Of a stretch of 64,000 bases of DNA, positions 35,736-48,754 are shown one piece after another. The translations under genes and the position numbers were made by a program. The stretch spans positions 161,027,189-161,091,188 of the forward strand of contig NC_135500.1 in assembly GCF_052857255.1 (NCBI RefSeq), written 5' to 3'. Within the stretch, counting starts at the first letter, position 1. The number at the start of each line of letters is the position of its first letter. The stretch is from Amblyomma americanum (taxonomy: Eukaryota; Arthropoda; Arachnida; Ixodida; Ixodidae). The notes beneath the pieces are model-generated. The model did not search any database, was not told where the DNA came from, and saw only the letters and a program-made list of their open reading frames with translations.

Positions 35736-38700
35736 CGCTAGTCGTAGCGCGCCGTATCTTGAACAACAGGTAAATAAAGCTTCTGGCCGGTTAAAAAAAA
35801 TGACTTCACGGCATCGATAATACAGAAGGCATCCCCATGTTCACTTTAAATTGAAGGTAACTCAGAGTGGTTATATTCCTCATCTTTGACATCGCCTAGT
35901 GCAGATACTCTTGGCGCTGCAGCCGAGTTGTTCACTTCTTTGGGGGCGCAAGTCTGCCCTGTGAAGATTTCGTTTCAGTGCAACGCGCGCCAGTTTGCTC
36001 GTTTTTTACGGCACCTCATACATTATATAAAAATATTAAAAACTGTTTCTGCGCATAAAACGACGAGAACTGTTGCTCTTAAGTACACAAGACACCACAA
36101 CCCTGACTGGGTATTTTCTGTGCAGGTAAATTTCGGCGGAATGCATCGGCTGCAAATAATAAAGATCACAACACTGTCCAAAACTCCGGCTTTATTGAAT
36201 ACTGTCCAATTCGGCAAAAAGGTGCAAACCCATACGGTATTAATTCTTACATCTCTAGAAAAATACATATGAAATACCATGCTCTGCGAAGCCGTAAGGC
36301 CGCACATGAAGCTCTCCATTTCGGTTAATATTTTTATTATAATCATGCACGAATTTAAAAAATAGGTCTTGAGAATGATCAGGAACCAGCTGTGTGACCA
36401 GAGTATGCAATATGATGCTCTGCCCTGTGTGCTAAGTCACAGGTGCTATGTTCAATGGCCTTGTCCTGTTTTGTTTTTTTAAAAGGCTGTTTTATCGTTG
36501 TTATTTTCGGTGGAGGTCATATAGCGGTGGCGCTCGCAACTAGTTGCTTTGGCTGTTCTTGAAAGCCTGGCTCACACGGCTCCCTTCAGCACAACTGGCT
36601 GAAGTCAAGAAAATAACGGAGGGGCGTGAGCGAAGCGAAGGCACCGAAAGCTTTACAGACAAAAAAAAAAACAATCTGCAGAAAAGTTCTCCGCTGGACC
36701 TGTAAAAAACGAAAATGGTTTTGTGCTTCATAGACTGGAATATCAATTACAGAAAGGTATGCTTAGTTACACACGCCAAGAACTGTGCTTGCTGAGGAAA
36801 ACAAGTAGCAGAGGAAAAACGAGGGACGGTGTGAGGGAAGGGAATGTAGGCGAATAAACGTCTCTTGAGTTTTATAATGCAATATTGTCTCGTCAGAGTG
36901 CGAAAATATTTTCCTGGAGTGTGCTATGTCACCGCTGCAAAGTTCAATAGCCTTGTTCATTTCTTGATCTTTTTTGAAGAAAATGCCAAAATGTTTGCCT
37001 GCAAAGGCCTTTCACTCATAGAAATCAACCCTGACAGGGCTTCTACACGACCTCGCATTTCCTTCACTGTGGTGGAAAATTGTGACATATTGTGCATAGC
37101 AATCCTAGTTAAGCGTTATTAGCAAAATTGTGTGCCTTCACAACGGCGCGTACTTCGTGCCCTGAACTGAACTTTTTGTTTTCTAGTGCTCCCTCGCGAA
37201 TTAATTCCCCTCCATTCGTTCTTTGTATCCGACCAGGGGCTACCTGGTTAACCTGTCTCCTTTTTCGCTCTTCTATTTTTCGCTTTCTTTCTATTTCTTA
37301 CCAAAGGAACTGCTTTGAATGGACACTTTTGGAATATACTACTTCCAAATTTTTTTTCTCTGTAAAGATCAATTCTCTTGCTCTTTGTGGGTGTGTTGAC
37401 GTTTGTCCACCAGGAGAGAACGTATTTATTGCCAGGGAAGGTGAATTTAAGAAATTTTGACACCCAACCTCGTGGCGTCAACACCGCAACTGACTTCGTA
37501 ATCATCGTTTTGAAGTAAACGGCGGTGAAGCCTGGAATCTGTGATCCGCGCAAAAAGGCTGCGATGACGCAGCGCAGCTTACATGAGAAAGCAACCTGTG
37601 TAGGAGATAGCTGTACTTCATATTCTAGCCTTCCGTAGCTGATACCAGCTTCGTGTTAACTTAACATTACCTCTTTGGCGTCAGAATGTGGTAATCTATT
37701 TACACAGGCCACCTTCAATTTGTCAACTTCTTAGTGTCTTTGAGAACAATAAATCTTAGCTCTATGCATGGAATGCCGCATTTTAATCCCAAAGAGACAA
37801 CTCATGCCGTTAAAGGACCTTTTGATAACCTAAAAAAGAATAGGAACCCAAATACTTGTGTTGCCATCACCGGCCGATTTTCCAAATAAAATGTGCGTCG
37901 ACACAGATTCTTGAGCGCGCATCTGAGCGGCTGCTCTACGCAAGCATTCACCTGAAAATAGTATACAACACGTCCGCTTCAAAAGGGACGTCCCTTGTTT
38001 TAATGGACTGGCAGGAGCTTGTTAAATTCGACTTTTTTGGAAGATAAACGCGTCTCTGTCCACCGGTCTGACGTCAACGAGAACGGAAGAACCACTGAAA
38101 GAATTTTTATTAACAGGTGTAATTGGATGGACTGATCTTCATTGATCTTTTAAAATGCGTAAGAAATGTCAGGGGCATATTGGCTTTTTAGGCAGGCCTC
38201 TCCCTCAAGACTGTCTTGCCTGCAGTCATTCCATTCAGTTACTGTGGGCTCATTAGCAAGGGAGGGGGCGTAGGCCCAGGGCGCTAGCGCAGAAAAAATA
38301 TCGTTCTCCGCTTAGTCCCTAGCAAAGGAAGCGTCTGGTAGCTTTTCATTTCAACTATAAAGAAAATGTTTCAATAAAGCGTTTTTTTCACGAGTCACGA
38401 AAGCAGCACACCTTCTCGTGTCCGTCATCTATTAGACTACTGTTGATGCGGAAGATGAAGAATTGCTGAATAGCTTTATCGTTGATAATTTAACTGACAA
38501 GATCTTGAAACTTTATCGAAGAAAGGAATGTAAGAGCAAGGTATTTCAATATTTGTTAATACAAAAGCCTACATTACTATTCTGGTATCTGAATGAAGGA
38601 AAGCACGGTCGTCACTGTTAGAATTAACCTTTCTCTTGTCTTTCACGAACAATGAGAATATGTCCCTGGGAAGGCTTCTTGGCACATCTTCACTAACCCG

Positions 38701-41300
38701 GTGCAATGGTAGTTCATCTAGTACATACACTCTCACGCAGAAAAAAACACAGAAGCACACAAATATAAAAATATAACAATAAAAAAAAAATCCCCTGTGT
38801 AAGGAGTACTTTAAACAAACAAGGCGAAAAAGATACGCTTCTTATCTTTGGCGAGAGCGCTCTCGTACGTTTACAAAAATATTTGTCAGACCTTATCATA
38901 ATAAACATTTCTAGCTAACACACGAATTAACAAGACGGTCTAAATTTTGAAATATGTATTACTGCTTGTTTCATGGAGCCCATAAAGTCGCTAGGCTTTT
39001 TCTCTGTTTCTATCAAGTCATTACTAGCAAAAGGCACAGTGCTTTATCACCCTGCGCTGTAAATTCTTATCAATAAAGAGCATACAAGGCGACCACTCTA
39101 TTATAGAACGAGGATTTTCTGTTAGCTGAGCATCGTTTCACGGGTCCTTAAGAGGTACATCTTCACGTCACGTTAGCACTCTCCAAGTATTCATTTCAGA
39201 GCGGATTACACTATCTGCTCATGTTTTAAATCCGCCAAAATGTGGAAGTGCGGTCTTAAGCATATCGCCGCTTTCCAGAAGATTGCGGTAGTTTTGTGGC
39301 TCCTATGTCTCGGATGCAGACATTAAGGTCGATGCTGCGATGACTTTTCTTCTTAACGCAATAAAGCCAATGCATCTCACAGCAGACAAAAACCGCGACA
39401 AATACATGTGGGCTGCGCTTCAAGTCCTCCCTGATGACAAGCCACTGCGTTATTCGGAATAGGACTGCGTCGAGGTGCTGCATCTTTTTTTTATAAATTT
39501 GACGCAGCAATACGAATGATCGAGCTGCCTGAAAAGCGAGTTTTCGATAGCGTACGGGTCGTTCTGGTGGTTTCGGAAAGTGCGGCGCAGCACCTTGCCT
39601 CCGCCACCATTTCCGAGGCAGAGACAAAAAAAAAATGTCGTTAGCAGTGACAAAAAACGAAGCATGAAAAGTGATCCGCAGGGAAGACGACTCCCCGTGG
39701 CAGCTGCAAAGGCGATAGATGGAGCTGTATTTTAAAGGTTTCGAGCTTGTAAAACATCTGGGACGACATCCCAGCCCGCGACGAACACTGAGCTCTCTTT
39801 AGGCCGGTACGTGTTAGTCTCGTTTTCTTTTCACTTTTTTTTGCTTTTATTCAGCCCGGTAACTTGCAATGGGGAGCGAAGGCAAAAGAGCGAAAAACGC
39901 GCGGTGATCTGGAGCAGGAGAGCGAAATCGAATTCGACGTCTAGTTGAAAACAACCAGAAGAACAGGTCTAAAAGTATGGAAGTGGAAAGAATATCTAGT
40001 AGGAATTTGTGGAGTGCGGTGAAGGCAACGCACCGGTGCAGAAAATGTACAGAAACGTTTTCCTGTATACACATCAAGCTTGGATGATCGGAGCCGCACT
40101 CAGAATGGGCAATGTAAGTGTGTAGTTTTGAGACATAAAAGAACTTTTAAATGGTTTGAAGAGTTGACTTTTGAATCGCGGATCTCCGCTGCAAGCTATA
40201 AGCTCTTTAGGATGTGGTCGCGTCGTACTATAGGGAAAGCTGGGTTTAGAATGGAGGAACGCTGGGAGTTGTTTTCCTCAATTCTTGCCAAAAAACAAAT
40301 GCGCTTCTTGCGGCGTTAACCTGAGTCGAAAAGATAAATTGAAGCCGAGAGATACATCGATGGATTTTGCAACACGGAGAAACAAAAAAAAATACAACGG
40401 TGTTTATTTTTGGAGGCTCTCGTGTATCGACCGCCATCAGAGGCAACTTTCTTCAGAGAGGGGTATAAGTGCACGGGAAAGCGATTTCGCTTGTCTTCTC
40501 ATTTTTTTAATGTTTAGCCATTGCGTTATTTTTGCATTTCATTTGTCCTGGTTTTCTAATATAATTACTTTCCTGTAGTTCGTAGTGTAGGCGCTTTCAG
40601 ACCAAACGACGCAAATGACTGATTCGTATCCTCTACAAATTCTATTAAATGCGTGAAGCGATTAATGCACTAAAGTGGATTTGCTGATGCATGATTGTAA
40701 CCGAAATAAATGACGCTTAAAGGGTCTGTCCAACTAGAAATAAAAAAGAGCATGTTAGTTAAAAGTCACCTGGTGCCTGCCTTGCTTTTCATGCCAGCAG
40801 TAAGCAGGTACGCGTCTCTGTCATAAGGTATCAATATATTTTAAAAACAGGATGTTTCTTCGCAAGAAGTATTTACTCATTTATAGTGAGATCTTTCATT
40901 GTATTTCGGTGGGTTTGTTCTCCAGAGTAGATTGGCGTTGAGGGTTTTCCTATACAGAGTCGATGGCAGCTGTGTACACAAGCAAGCATTCCTGAAAACT
41001 TGAAATGCGTCCATGGCTGACAGTAAGCGCCACATGGCGTTAGAAAGACGCTTCCAGCGTTCACGGCCACATCGCGCATTTTCGCGTTTCGCTGTGAGTA
41101 CGGGTCACTCGAAGCCGCCGTTCTGGCTGAGCAGTTATGACGTGTGGGTGCTTGCCACAAGTTTGCTGATTTAGTAACGGCCGAGATGGCTGGATGAAAG
41201 TGAGGAATGCTTGCGCCCTCATATATCCGGAAATGTGAATGTAGCTACGAAAATGAAAAAAATTTCTCGTCTGTCATTATAGCCAAGCTCAAAGGCCAAT
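35736..41300. other. Unrecognised DNA, no supported gene
   Basis: About 5.5 kb without a repeat I can name or an ORF over about 130 codons. A pyrimidine-rich strip around 37195-37320 (GGGGCTACCTGGTTAACCTG followed by CT-rich DNA) resembles sequence that I think recurs in tick genomes, but I cannot prove repeat status from one copy. Confidence 0.45.
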
Positions 41301-41344
41301 ATGCACCTTCATTATTCAATTATTTTGAGTCCATACTCTAAGTT

Positions 41345-41545
41345 TATGGTTTCAGGGGGATTAACGTCCCAAAGCGACTCAGGCTATGAGGAAATCTCCA
41401 CCACCTGCGGTTGTTTAACGCGCACAGACATCGCGCAGTACATGAGCCTCGCCTCCATCGAAATTCGACCGCCGCGGCCGGGATCGAATCTGTGTAATTC
41501 GTGTCAGCAGCCGAGTTCTATAACCACTATGCCACTGCGGCGGAG
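41345..41545 (-). mobile_element. Diverged SINE (Ruka-like, type B)
   Basis: Minus strand: the head (CCGCCGCAGTGGCATAGTGG) starts near 41543, followed by a damaged B box (GATTCGATCCC). The CGCGATGTCTGTGCGCGTTAAACAACC core and a CCTGAGTCGCTTTGGGACGTTAA block complete it. Part of the middle is deleted. Possible degenerate target duplications are GAGTCCATACTCTAAG (41327-41342) and GAGTCTACTCTCAG (41543-41556). Confidence 0.88.
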
Positions 41546-41925
41546 TCTACTCTCAGTGAATTTGTAAAGGTACTGATATAAAGAGCTTTTAAATACCACT
41601 GCCAGCTGCCAGCAGTGTGACTTCACAGTTATGAAATTAAAGTTTTTGCTATCTGTTTTTCTTGATTTTAAAAAGAAATTTGACGTCGCCTTGTCCAGGC
41701 TTTCGAATTCCCCCTTGGTTTTTACTGCCAGATTGTGTTACTTTAAGAATTATTGATTGAATTACAGTTAATCAGCCAACTAACTGCGATTAAATTTCCA
41801 GTGACTGACATCGCCCTGCCTGAGAGCTTTTATGTTAAGAGTTTCTTTTTATTATGACCTTCATAAGTTTAGAAATATTTTGAAATTATTCGCCCAAACA
41901 CCCGTGCATCCTCTCTAAGTCGATA

Positions 41926-42002
41926 ATACTAATAATAATAATATTAATTGGTTTTTGGGAAAGGAAATGGCGCACTATCTGTCTCATATATCGCCGGACA
42001 CT
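41926..42002 (-). mobile_element. 3' fragment of a SINE (type A) with ATT tail
   Basis: Only the last part of the type A element is present, seen on the minus strand: GTCCGGCGATATATGAGACAG, GCGCCATTTCCTTTCCCAAAAACCAATT, then an (ATT)n tail at about 41926-41950. The tRNA-like head is absent. The homology stops close to the foldback element that begins at 42121. Confidence 0.85.
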
Positions 42003-42120
42003 GGCATCGCCTGGCATTCACAAGGCGGATGAACGGCTCTGTAAAACTCGCTTAGACGGTGGCGGCAGCTTTCCCTCCAGGTTATATTTAGAAGCTCTAT
42101 GGCAGTCCCCGCTCCCAACG

Positions 42121-42368
42121 AGCGGGAGCCAACTGAGACGGAATCACGCGGACAACCGCGCGGCATCTATGCTTCTAGGGAAGGGGAGACTGCCAAGGCG
42201 TCCCTGCTGGCAACTGCATGGTATTTGTATTTGTAGGGAAGGTTGTGGGTGGGACTGCAATGGCGTTACTGTTTTCCCAGAAAGGAACGCCTTGGCAGTC
42301 CGCTTCTTCCCTGGAAACATAGATGCCGCGCGGTTGCCCGCGTGATTCCGAGGCCGTTGGCTCTCGCT
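42121..42368. mobile_element. 248-bp foldback element
   Basis: Left arm (about 42121-42215) and right arm (about 42272-42368) are reverse complements over roughly 90 bp at around 80-85% by eye. Matching blocks include GGAATCACGCGG, CAACCGCGCGGCATCTATG, AGGGAAG and GACTGCCAAGGCG. The loop is about 55 nt. It has no coding capacity. It fits a non-autonomous foldback transposon, or the two ends of a deleted larger element. No convincing target duplication was seen. Confidence 0.82.
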
Positions 42369-42565
42369 TTATGTTTATGGAGTTTATAAAAATGTATCGT
42401 TTTCCACCCCTAAATTTCAAACTCTTGTCTTATTTTAGCTTATGATTGTGTAGGCAATAGAGCCATTTTTTTCCGAGACAGAGAGACGTATACAGTGTGT
42501 GTATTGCTTACGAAGAAAAAATTATCTTTGTCCTGACAATTTTTAGACTTGCGCCAAATTTTAAA

Positions 42566-42876
42566 TCCGCCGCGGTGGCTCAGTGTTAAGGGCGCTCGGT
42601 TACTGATCCGGAGTACCCGGGTTCTAACCCGACCGCGGCGGGCAGCGCTTTGGTGGAGATGAAATGCTAGGGCGCCTGGGTTTTGTGCGGTGTGAGTGCA
42701 CGTTAAAGATCCCCAGGTGGTCGAAATTATTCCCGTGTCCTCCACTGCGGTACCTCTTTTTTTCCTTTCTTCTTTCAGTTCCTCCTTTATCCCTTCCCTT
42801 ACGGCGCAGTTTAGGTGAGCGCCAAGTTATGAGACAGTTACTGCGCCATTTCCTTTCCTTAAAAATCAATTTTAAC
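42566..42876 (+). mobile_element. tRNA-derived SINE (Ruka-like, type A)
   Basis: The full-length head CCGCCGCGGTGGCTCAGTG, a damaged B box (GGGTTCTAACCC), GTGCACGTTAAAGATCCCCAGG, a C/T-rich middle and TTATGAGACAGTTACTGCGCCATTTCC are all present in order. The tail is AAAAATCAATTTT with no ATT repeat. The target duplication is not clear (AATTTTAA occurs on both sides, but the region is AT-rich). Confidence 0.93.
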
Positions 42877-43559
42877 TCTTCAATTTTCAAAATTTCTTGA
42901 ATTTTATAAATATATTACGTGAGAAAATACAACAGTAAAAATCTAGGATATGCTTTTTACGTTTGACTCTCTGTGAAACAGAAAATTAGTTACAAAGTCC
43001 TTCAAGTATGCTTCTTGCTCAGGAAAAAAAAAAGACCGCCACCGTCTGGAAGGCGTTGAAGCAATGAACATTCGCTGTTTGGTTTACTAAACGAAGAAAG
43101 CGAACAATAACGCGCCCGTTGTCGAGTTACACCCCCTCAAGATACGTTCTAAACGGAATTTGCTTCGTTTGAGGGGTGAAGGTTTGCCTAGAATTTGGCT
43201 TGCGTTGCGATATGGTAACGCTTCAATTAGTAATTTCATGCATGCAATGATTAAATATTATTTAACTGTAGATTTATTTCTATACCAAACCCATAGGGTA
43301 TCATTTGCCTATCAAATTCGGTAGAAAACTGTCCCCGGATGGGTGCCCTTTGTTTTCGGAATATATATATATAGCGGAACGAATGTCTACACACATATAG
43401 CGGTCCCGTAATGGGACACTTTTTCCTCCGCTTGTAGGATTTTTGGGAGGAAAAAGGATCGGAGGGCACAACCAAATTCAATGGCCACCATCTTAGTTTT
43501 TAGAAACCGAAACTATATCGCCAGTTCGCCCCCTGACGTCATAATAACACAGTTCCACC

Positions 43560-43775
43560 TCTATCACAATATTGGACAGCGACGTCATCACTGGCACGCG
43601 GCAGCACGGCCAGTCTCGAGGAACAGCGCGTTCTTTCATACGGCCTCCGCACTGAGCGCGCGGACAATGGTGGCTTGTCTATGCGAGTCGCGCTCTCCGC
43701 CGCCGCTAGGGCCGCGATGACGATACCGTTCGCGGGCCGCTTGCGTCTGTGGCGGCTGGTGGCGCGCGCCCGGTT
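43560..43775. other. CpG-rich patch
   Basis: This stretch is much richer in CG dinucleotides than its surroundings (AGCGCGCGGACAATGG, CTCCGCCGCCGCTAGGGCCGCG, GGCGCGCGCCCGG). No protein is recognised. It could be a CpG-rich promoter or part of an old GC-rich transposon. I found no TATA box or initiator that decides it. Confidence 0.35.
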
Positions 43776-45589
43776 TCGCACTTCTGAGCGCTGATGAACG
43801 ACAATCGGCGCCTTGGAAAACAAAACACAAGCAGATGAACAACACAGGCACGTAATTTATGGAGATTGAACTAAAGAAGATAATTGTTCAAATCGCGCAA
43901 GTTGCTAAAAAATATCTACAAGTCACCCTCCCATTTCAGGAATCGAAACGACTATAGGGCAGGTATTGCGGAGATAGATCAGTGCACGATTTATACAGTG
44001 ATCAATTTTGTTCCCGTGGTAATCACTTTGTTACGCATACTCAGTAGTGGCTAACCACAGGTGATGGTTCCAGACAAAGTAAGCAAGTTCTGGAAGTACA
44101 CACGCATGAATATAGGTGGTTGTTCAATAAGTCGGTAGAAATCTTGGGATCTTAATGAATCATATATGTATATCATCTTTCTAAAACAGCATGTAGCGTC
44201 GATACCTTCAAATATAACCGACGGATGCCTAAGCAAAACACTAATTTCCCTATGTACATAACATATATGGTGCAGCAGATCGGCCCGTAAACAGTTTCCT
44301 AAAACGAACGATTTCCGAAAGCTGATGATGTCAGGTCAGTGATGTTAAATTCAATCAAATTCAAGTTTCAGAAAAGAAAACGTTTACAGTGTAAATATTG
44401 CAGGGATAAATTGGTTTAACCCACGATCAGCACTATGGTAAATTAATTTCGCACGGTTAGCACTTGTCGCGAATTCTCAATGAAAGGGTACTCCAGATGG
44501 TGGTTCATGGCGGAGTTGATGCAAGCATGCGATAATTGGTGGATGGACACTCATCATGGCGAAATTCTAGGTTCCTCTCCAGCTGAATCACATGTACGAC
44601 GACCTTTCTGAAAATGTATGCGGTGTCGGAATTTATTAACAATGAATGTGGTAGAAAGCAATAAATTCAAGTTGCATATGTGGCCTAGGTGAGACTGGCA
44701 CGTAAAATGTACGTAGGTGTATGCTATAAACCACCAAGGATTTAACCAAATTTTAATTTCACTTCTCCACGTATATTCAGGTTGCAGTCCATTTTAAACG
44801 TATTCTGTTAAATCGGCGATTACCTAAACCCTATACTGATTGTTAACTTTTTTTTGTAATTGCTGATGAGACTATACAACGGGAGTCTATATTCCCGTAC
44901 TTCCTCGAAATTTGCTAAACAGCGCCTTCAATATTCTTTTACCTTCAATAATTCCATAAATTAGTACCGTAACTTTTTCCAGTATTGAAAATTTTTGTTA
45001 GAGAAGGTAGGACGTAAATATTCGTGCATAACGTTAACTAACATAATTTTATATTCAAGGAAAAAATTACAGGCGTGGGCTGTGAAACTGATTCCAGCTG
45101 CGTGCGTTATTGTCTTTTCTGATACACAAGTTGTTTATCGAGGTTTTTCATGATGTTTCCAAAACCAGATGGCAGTATTTTAATTATTAATCTAAGTTGG
45201 AATTACGTAGGAGTCTATTCCTTGGAGTTAACTTGAGGTAAAGTGAAATAAGCGGTTAGTTTTAAAGCAAAAGTGCTCAAATGCAGGCGAAGTTATAACA
45301 CCTGGAAAGGCTTATTCGTTTTATTTTGAAACCTCTTAGCCAGTACAACTGTATGATAACAGAGCTAATTTTTTGTTTGAGTCCTGTTCATTGTTGCATC
45401 TCACTCTGCCATGTTAGCTTCATAGCAGTTGAACGGGCAGTGTACACCCTTTGTGAATATTGATCATGATCTCTTGCTACCATAAAAATGAGTATAGTTG
45501 AGATATACGGCAGAATATTATGGTACGGAACAAATTCACATCAAATTTTTTCATAAAAATATGCAACTTGAATAAATAAATGCGCAAGG
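43776..45589. other. Unrecognised AT-rich DNA
   Basis: Only short frames and no repeat I can name. Nothing supports a gene. Confidence 0.5.
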
Positions 45590-45960
45590 CTATTGGAGGC
45601 CTGCGGATTGAGTATTTACTAGCCTGAATAGATTCAAAATACTTTGCAGCGCTCCAAAAGCGCGTTCAGCGAGCGAAAGCGCCCACGCGCCACTGAATTT
45701 CACATGCGAGCGGCCAGTCCGCAGGCTGAGAAGCGGTAGGGTCGTAGCATCACGATCGCGCAGCGGTGGCAGGCAGGTAATACCTCCTGCGCGCAGGCCG
45801 TACAAAGCGCGCGCCGCCGCCTCTACTCGTGCCCGGCCGTGACAGCAGGGGGTTGTTTCTGCAATGCGATTGTAGATGGGGGGTACCAGTTTCGGTGCCA
45901 GATGTGATGTTTTCTAGTTGCTGCCACGGATGGCGCTGTGTTCTCTGGGGGGCAAATCAG
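45590..45960. other. GC-rich segment upstream of LINE 3' end
   Basis: A CpG-rich stretch (45650-45840) with short inverted repeats, for example GCCTGCGGATTG (45599-45610) against CAGTCCGCAGGC (45715-45726). It may be part of another mobile element joined to the truncated LINE. It encodes nothing I recognise. Confidence 0.35.
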
Positions 45961-45964
45961 CAGT

Positions 45965-46443
45965 TATCAGTTAAGAAAAACGTTAAAGAAACAGAGAGAG
46001 CTTTGTGGAAAACAGGGATGCTGACCAAATCAGCACTGGGAACATACAGAGTTTTTAAGCAGGAAATTGCCAAAGAAAATATCTATGATAATTGTAGGGG
46101 AAGCTCTTTGTTGTTTGAGGCCAGGACGGGAGTTTTGCGGACTAAGACATATAGAGTCAGGTACCTTGAGATAGACACGTTGTGCGTTGCGTGCGGAGAG
46201 GAGGAGGAAACGGCTGAACACTTGATACTTTTCTGTAAAGGGCTTCACCCTACAGTGGAAAGCAGCGGGGCTGATTTATCCAAAGCATTCAGGACAGTGA
46301 AGGGAAAGTGGATTTTTAGCGGGTAGAAGTAACCAAGCGAAGGTTATCTGATTGGTGGCAAAAATTAAAATCAAGAGAAGAGTAAAATTTCATAAGTCAT
46401 GGCTAGGTAGTTTGAGCCACCGCCTGATTTAAAGGGTTAAGCC
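45965..46443 (+). mobile_element. 3' end of a LINE with CCHC knuckle
   Basis: The + frame ending at 46326 carries YDNCRGSSLLFEARTGVLRT followed by C-x2-C-x8-H-x4-C (46183-46236, CVACGEEEETAEH...C). This is the C-terminal zinc-knuckle region of a LINE polyprotein. After the TAG at 46324, another frame continues with VTKRRLSDWWQKLKS, the usual end of this lineage, so a frameshift has broken it. The 3' UTR is short (GCCACCGCCTGATTTAAAGGGTTAAGCCGTATCC) and passes straight into the CATC array. The 5' part of the element is missing. Confidence 0.8.
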
Positions 46444-47105
46444 GTATCCATCCATACATACATACATCCATCCATCCATCCATCCATCCATCCATCCATC
46501 CATCCATCCATCCATCCATCCATCCATCCATCCATCCATCCATCCATCCATCCATCCATCCATCCATCCATCCATCCATCCATCCGTCCGTCCGTCCGTC
46601 CGTCCGTCCGTCCGTCCGTCCGTCCCACCAACCAACCAACCAACCAACCAACCAACCAACCAACCAACCAACCAACCAACCAACCAACCAACCAACCAAC
46701 CAACCAACCAACCAACCAACCAACCAACCAACCAACACCATAACGTATACCAACCAACCAGCCAGCCAGCCAGCCAGCCACCGCCGTCCGTCCGTCCGTC
46801 CGTCCGTCCGTCCGTCCGTCCGTCCGTCCGTCCATCCATCCATCCATCCATGCATGCATGCATGCATGCATCCATGCATCCATGCATCCATGCATCCATG
46901 CATGCATCCATGCATGCATCCATGCATGCATGCATGCATGCATCCATCCATCCATCCATCCATCCATCCATCCATCCATCCATCCATCCATCCATCCATC
47001 CATCCATCCATCCATCCATCCATCCATCCATCCGTCCGTCCGTCCGTCCGTCCGTCCGTCCGTCCGTCCGTCCGTCCGTCCGTCCGTCCGTCCGTCCATC
47101 CATCC
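46444..47105. repeat. Composite tetranucleotide array (CATC/CGTC/CAAC/CAGC/CATG)
   Basis: About 660 bp of four-base units arranged in blocks: CATC (46444-46584, with three CATA), CGTC (46585-46624), CAAC (about 46627-46738), a 13-bp break (ACCATAACGTATA), CAAC2-CAGC4, CGTC (46784-46831), CATC, a CATG/CATC mixture (46849-46940), CATC (46941-47032), CGTC (47033-47096), then CATC. It begins at the LINE 3' end, so the LINE tail probably seeded it. It lacks stop codons in several frames on both strands, so the 220-257-codon frames across it are artefacts. Confidence 0.97.
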
Positions 47106-48740
47106 GGTAGCATACACCACGAAATCTCGAAACGTGGTAAGAGCTAACCATCTTAAAATACTCGCGTGAAACTCTTTGCTCTACCCTTGAGGGCAGTGCC
47201 AATGTCCAACCCTAGAGTGCCTTGGAGAAAACTCGATCTGCTCCAGTGTTGATGGCACGGAGTTATTCAGATCATGTCCAGTACCTCTTGAGGAACTCAG
47301 AAAGCAGTGAATGTGCCCGAAAGTCGCAAACGGGCATCAGTCGGTAGTCAAGGCCAGGCGGAAGTCATCTCTATCCAAACGAGACTCAAACGAATGGAAG
47401 TCATCGTTTTATACAAACATGTAACTTGCGTCTACAGAGTGAAGAGCCAGTGCAAGGGAATCAAGAGAACAGCGCCATTGCTGAGCAGGTGTGGTGCGAA
47501 ACGAGGGCGCCTCCAAAGACGCCACGAGCAAATGCTTCGCGCGCACCGGTTTCGCGGGATGTACAAAAAATTCCCTCAAGCAGCTGACGACAAAACCGAA
47601 TCAGAAACTCAAATACAATTCTTTTGCAACAAGCTAGGTAGCGTACCATTCACCCCCCCCCTCCCCCTTCCCAAGAAAAAAAAGTGGGAGGGGACTATCA
47701 CCTTGTCCAGAAGTATCTCACATCTCGCAAAATGCGCCATTTCGCGCCATTGTTCAAACTGGATGATTTAAAACAGTGCCAGGAGAATAGAGTGACCAGC
47801 GTTCTAACGATACGGCCAAAGTTGCGACTCACTTTACATCTCGCGGAACCAAAGCTAAAATATTTTCTGAAAATAATTCCCTAACGTGAGAGAATGAGAG
47901 CCACCCACTCGGTCGATGTATTTTACACTAACGGACGTATTCATTAGCAAATTCGGATACATATCTCATAACACGCTGGTGACAAAGCCCTCCTTAGGCT
48001 TTACCCAGAGCAAGTAGGAATAATGACTTGAGAATTGCGCTTTACGCTTGCTTCAGTCAAAATATGCTTCCTCGGTACGTAGAACTTCATTTCTGTCCTG
48101 TTGAGCTTGAGTGTTAACTATGTGTTTGCTTTTTGTTTCAGCATGACTGCGTTGGCGGTGTCTGTATACACATTGCTTATGTTTATCCTAACCACTAGTT
48201 ATTCTTGCCGATTCTTGATTTTATTCATATCCTCCTCACTAAAATAATACCCGTCCGGGCGCTCTGGCATCTTAGATAGGTAAATAAATTAACGTTGGAC
48301 TGTGAGGGCCGGGCCTGAAAGACAACTTTTGTGTACTTAAGCGGCAATTAAACTTCCATTTCGCATTCAATCAACATAGATCGCAGACTCCTCTGAAAGA
48401 AGAAAATACTGGCGCCATCTACTAAAATCGGTTCTCGTCATCCGGCCAGAGCCGGCAACGGGTTAATAACTGAACCTTAGCTCAACTCGTGCCTACGCCT
48501 GAGTCGTCCTTAAATTAAATTGCGTGGCCAGCATTTACGCCTCCACGGAGAAGGTTTTTTTTCTTGCCTCCTCCCACAAGGAGTACTCAAACTTGGGCTT
48601 CTGTTTTGTTTTTTTTTGCTATGTGTCTTCAACACCCCATTTTTCTCCGTCAGTGTCAAAGCTTCGGCAAGAGAACTCGTGAAATTTTACAGCCATCTTA
48701 AGGCGTCAGTGGCCGGATGCCATTTATTTCTAGTATTATT
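47106..48740. other. Unrecognised DNA
   Basis: One + frame of 154 codons (47307-47771) has no recognisable domain and includes a PPLPLPKKKK low-complexity strip. A poly-T run and short frames follow. No repeat I can name. Confidence 0.45.
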
Positions 48741-48754
48741 TTTAGTGGTTTGGG

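Noticed and set aside
46403..47202. Open frames of 86-257 codons on both strands
   Set aside because: They are produced by the tetranucleotide array after the LINE tail; no promoter, domain or strand preference.
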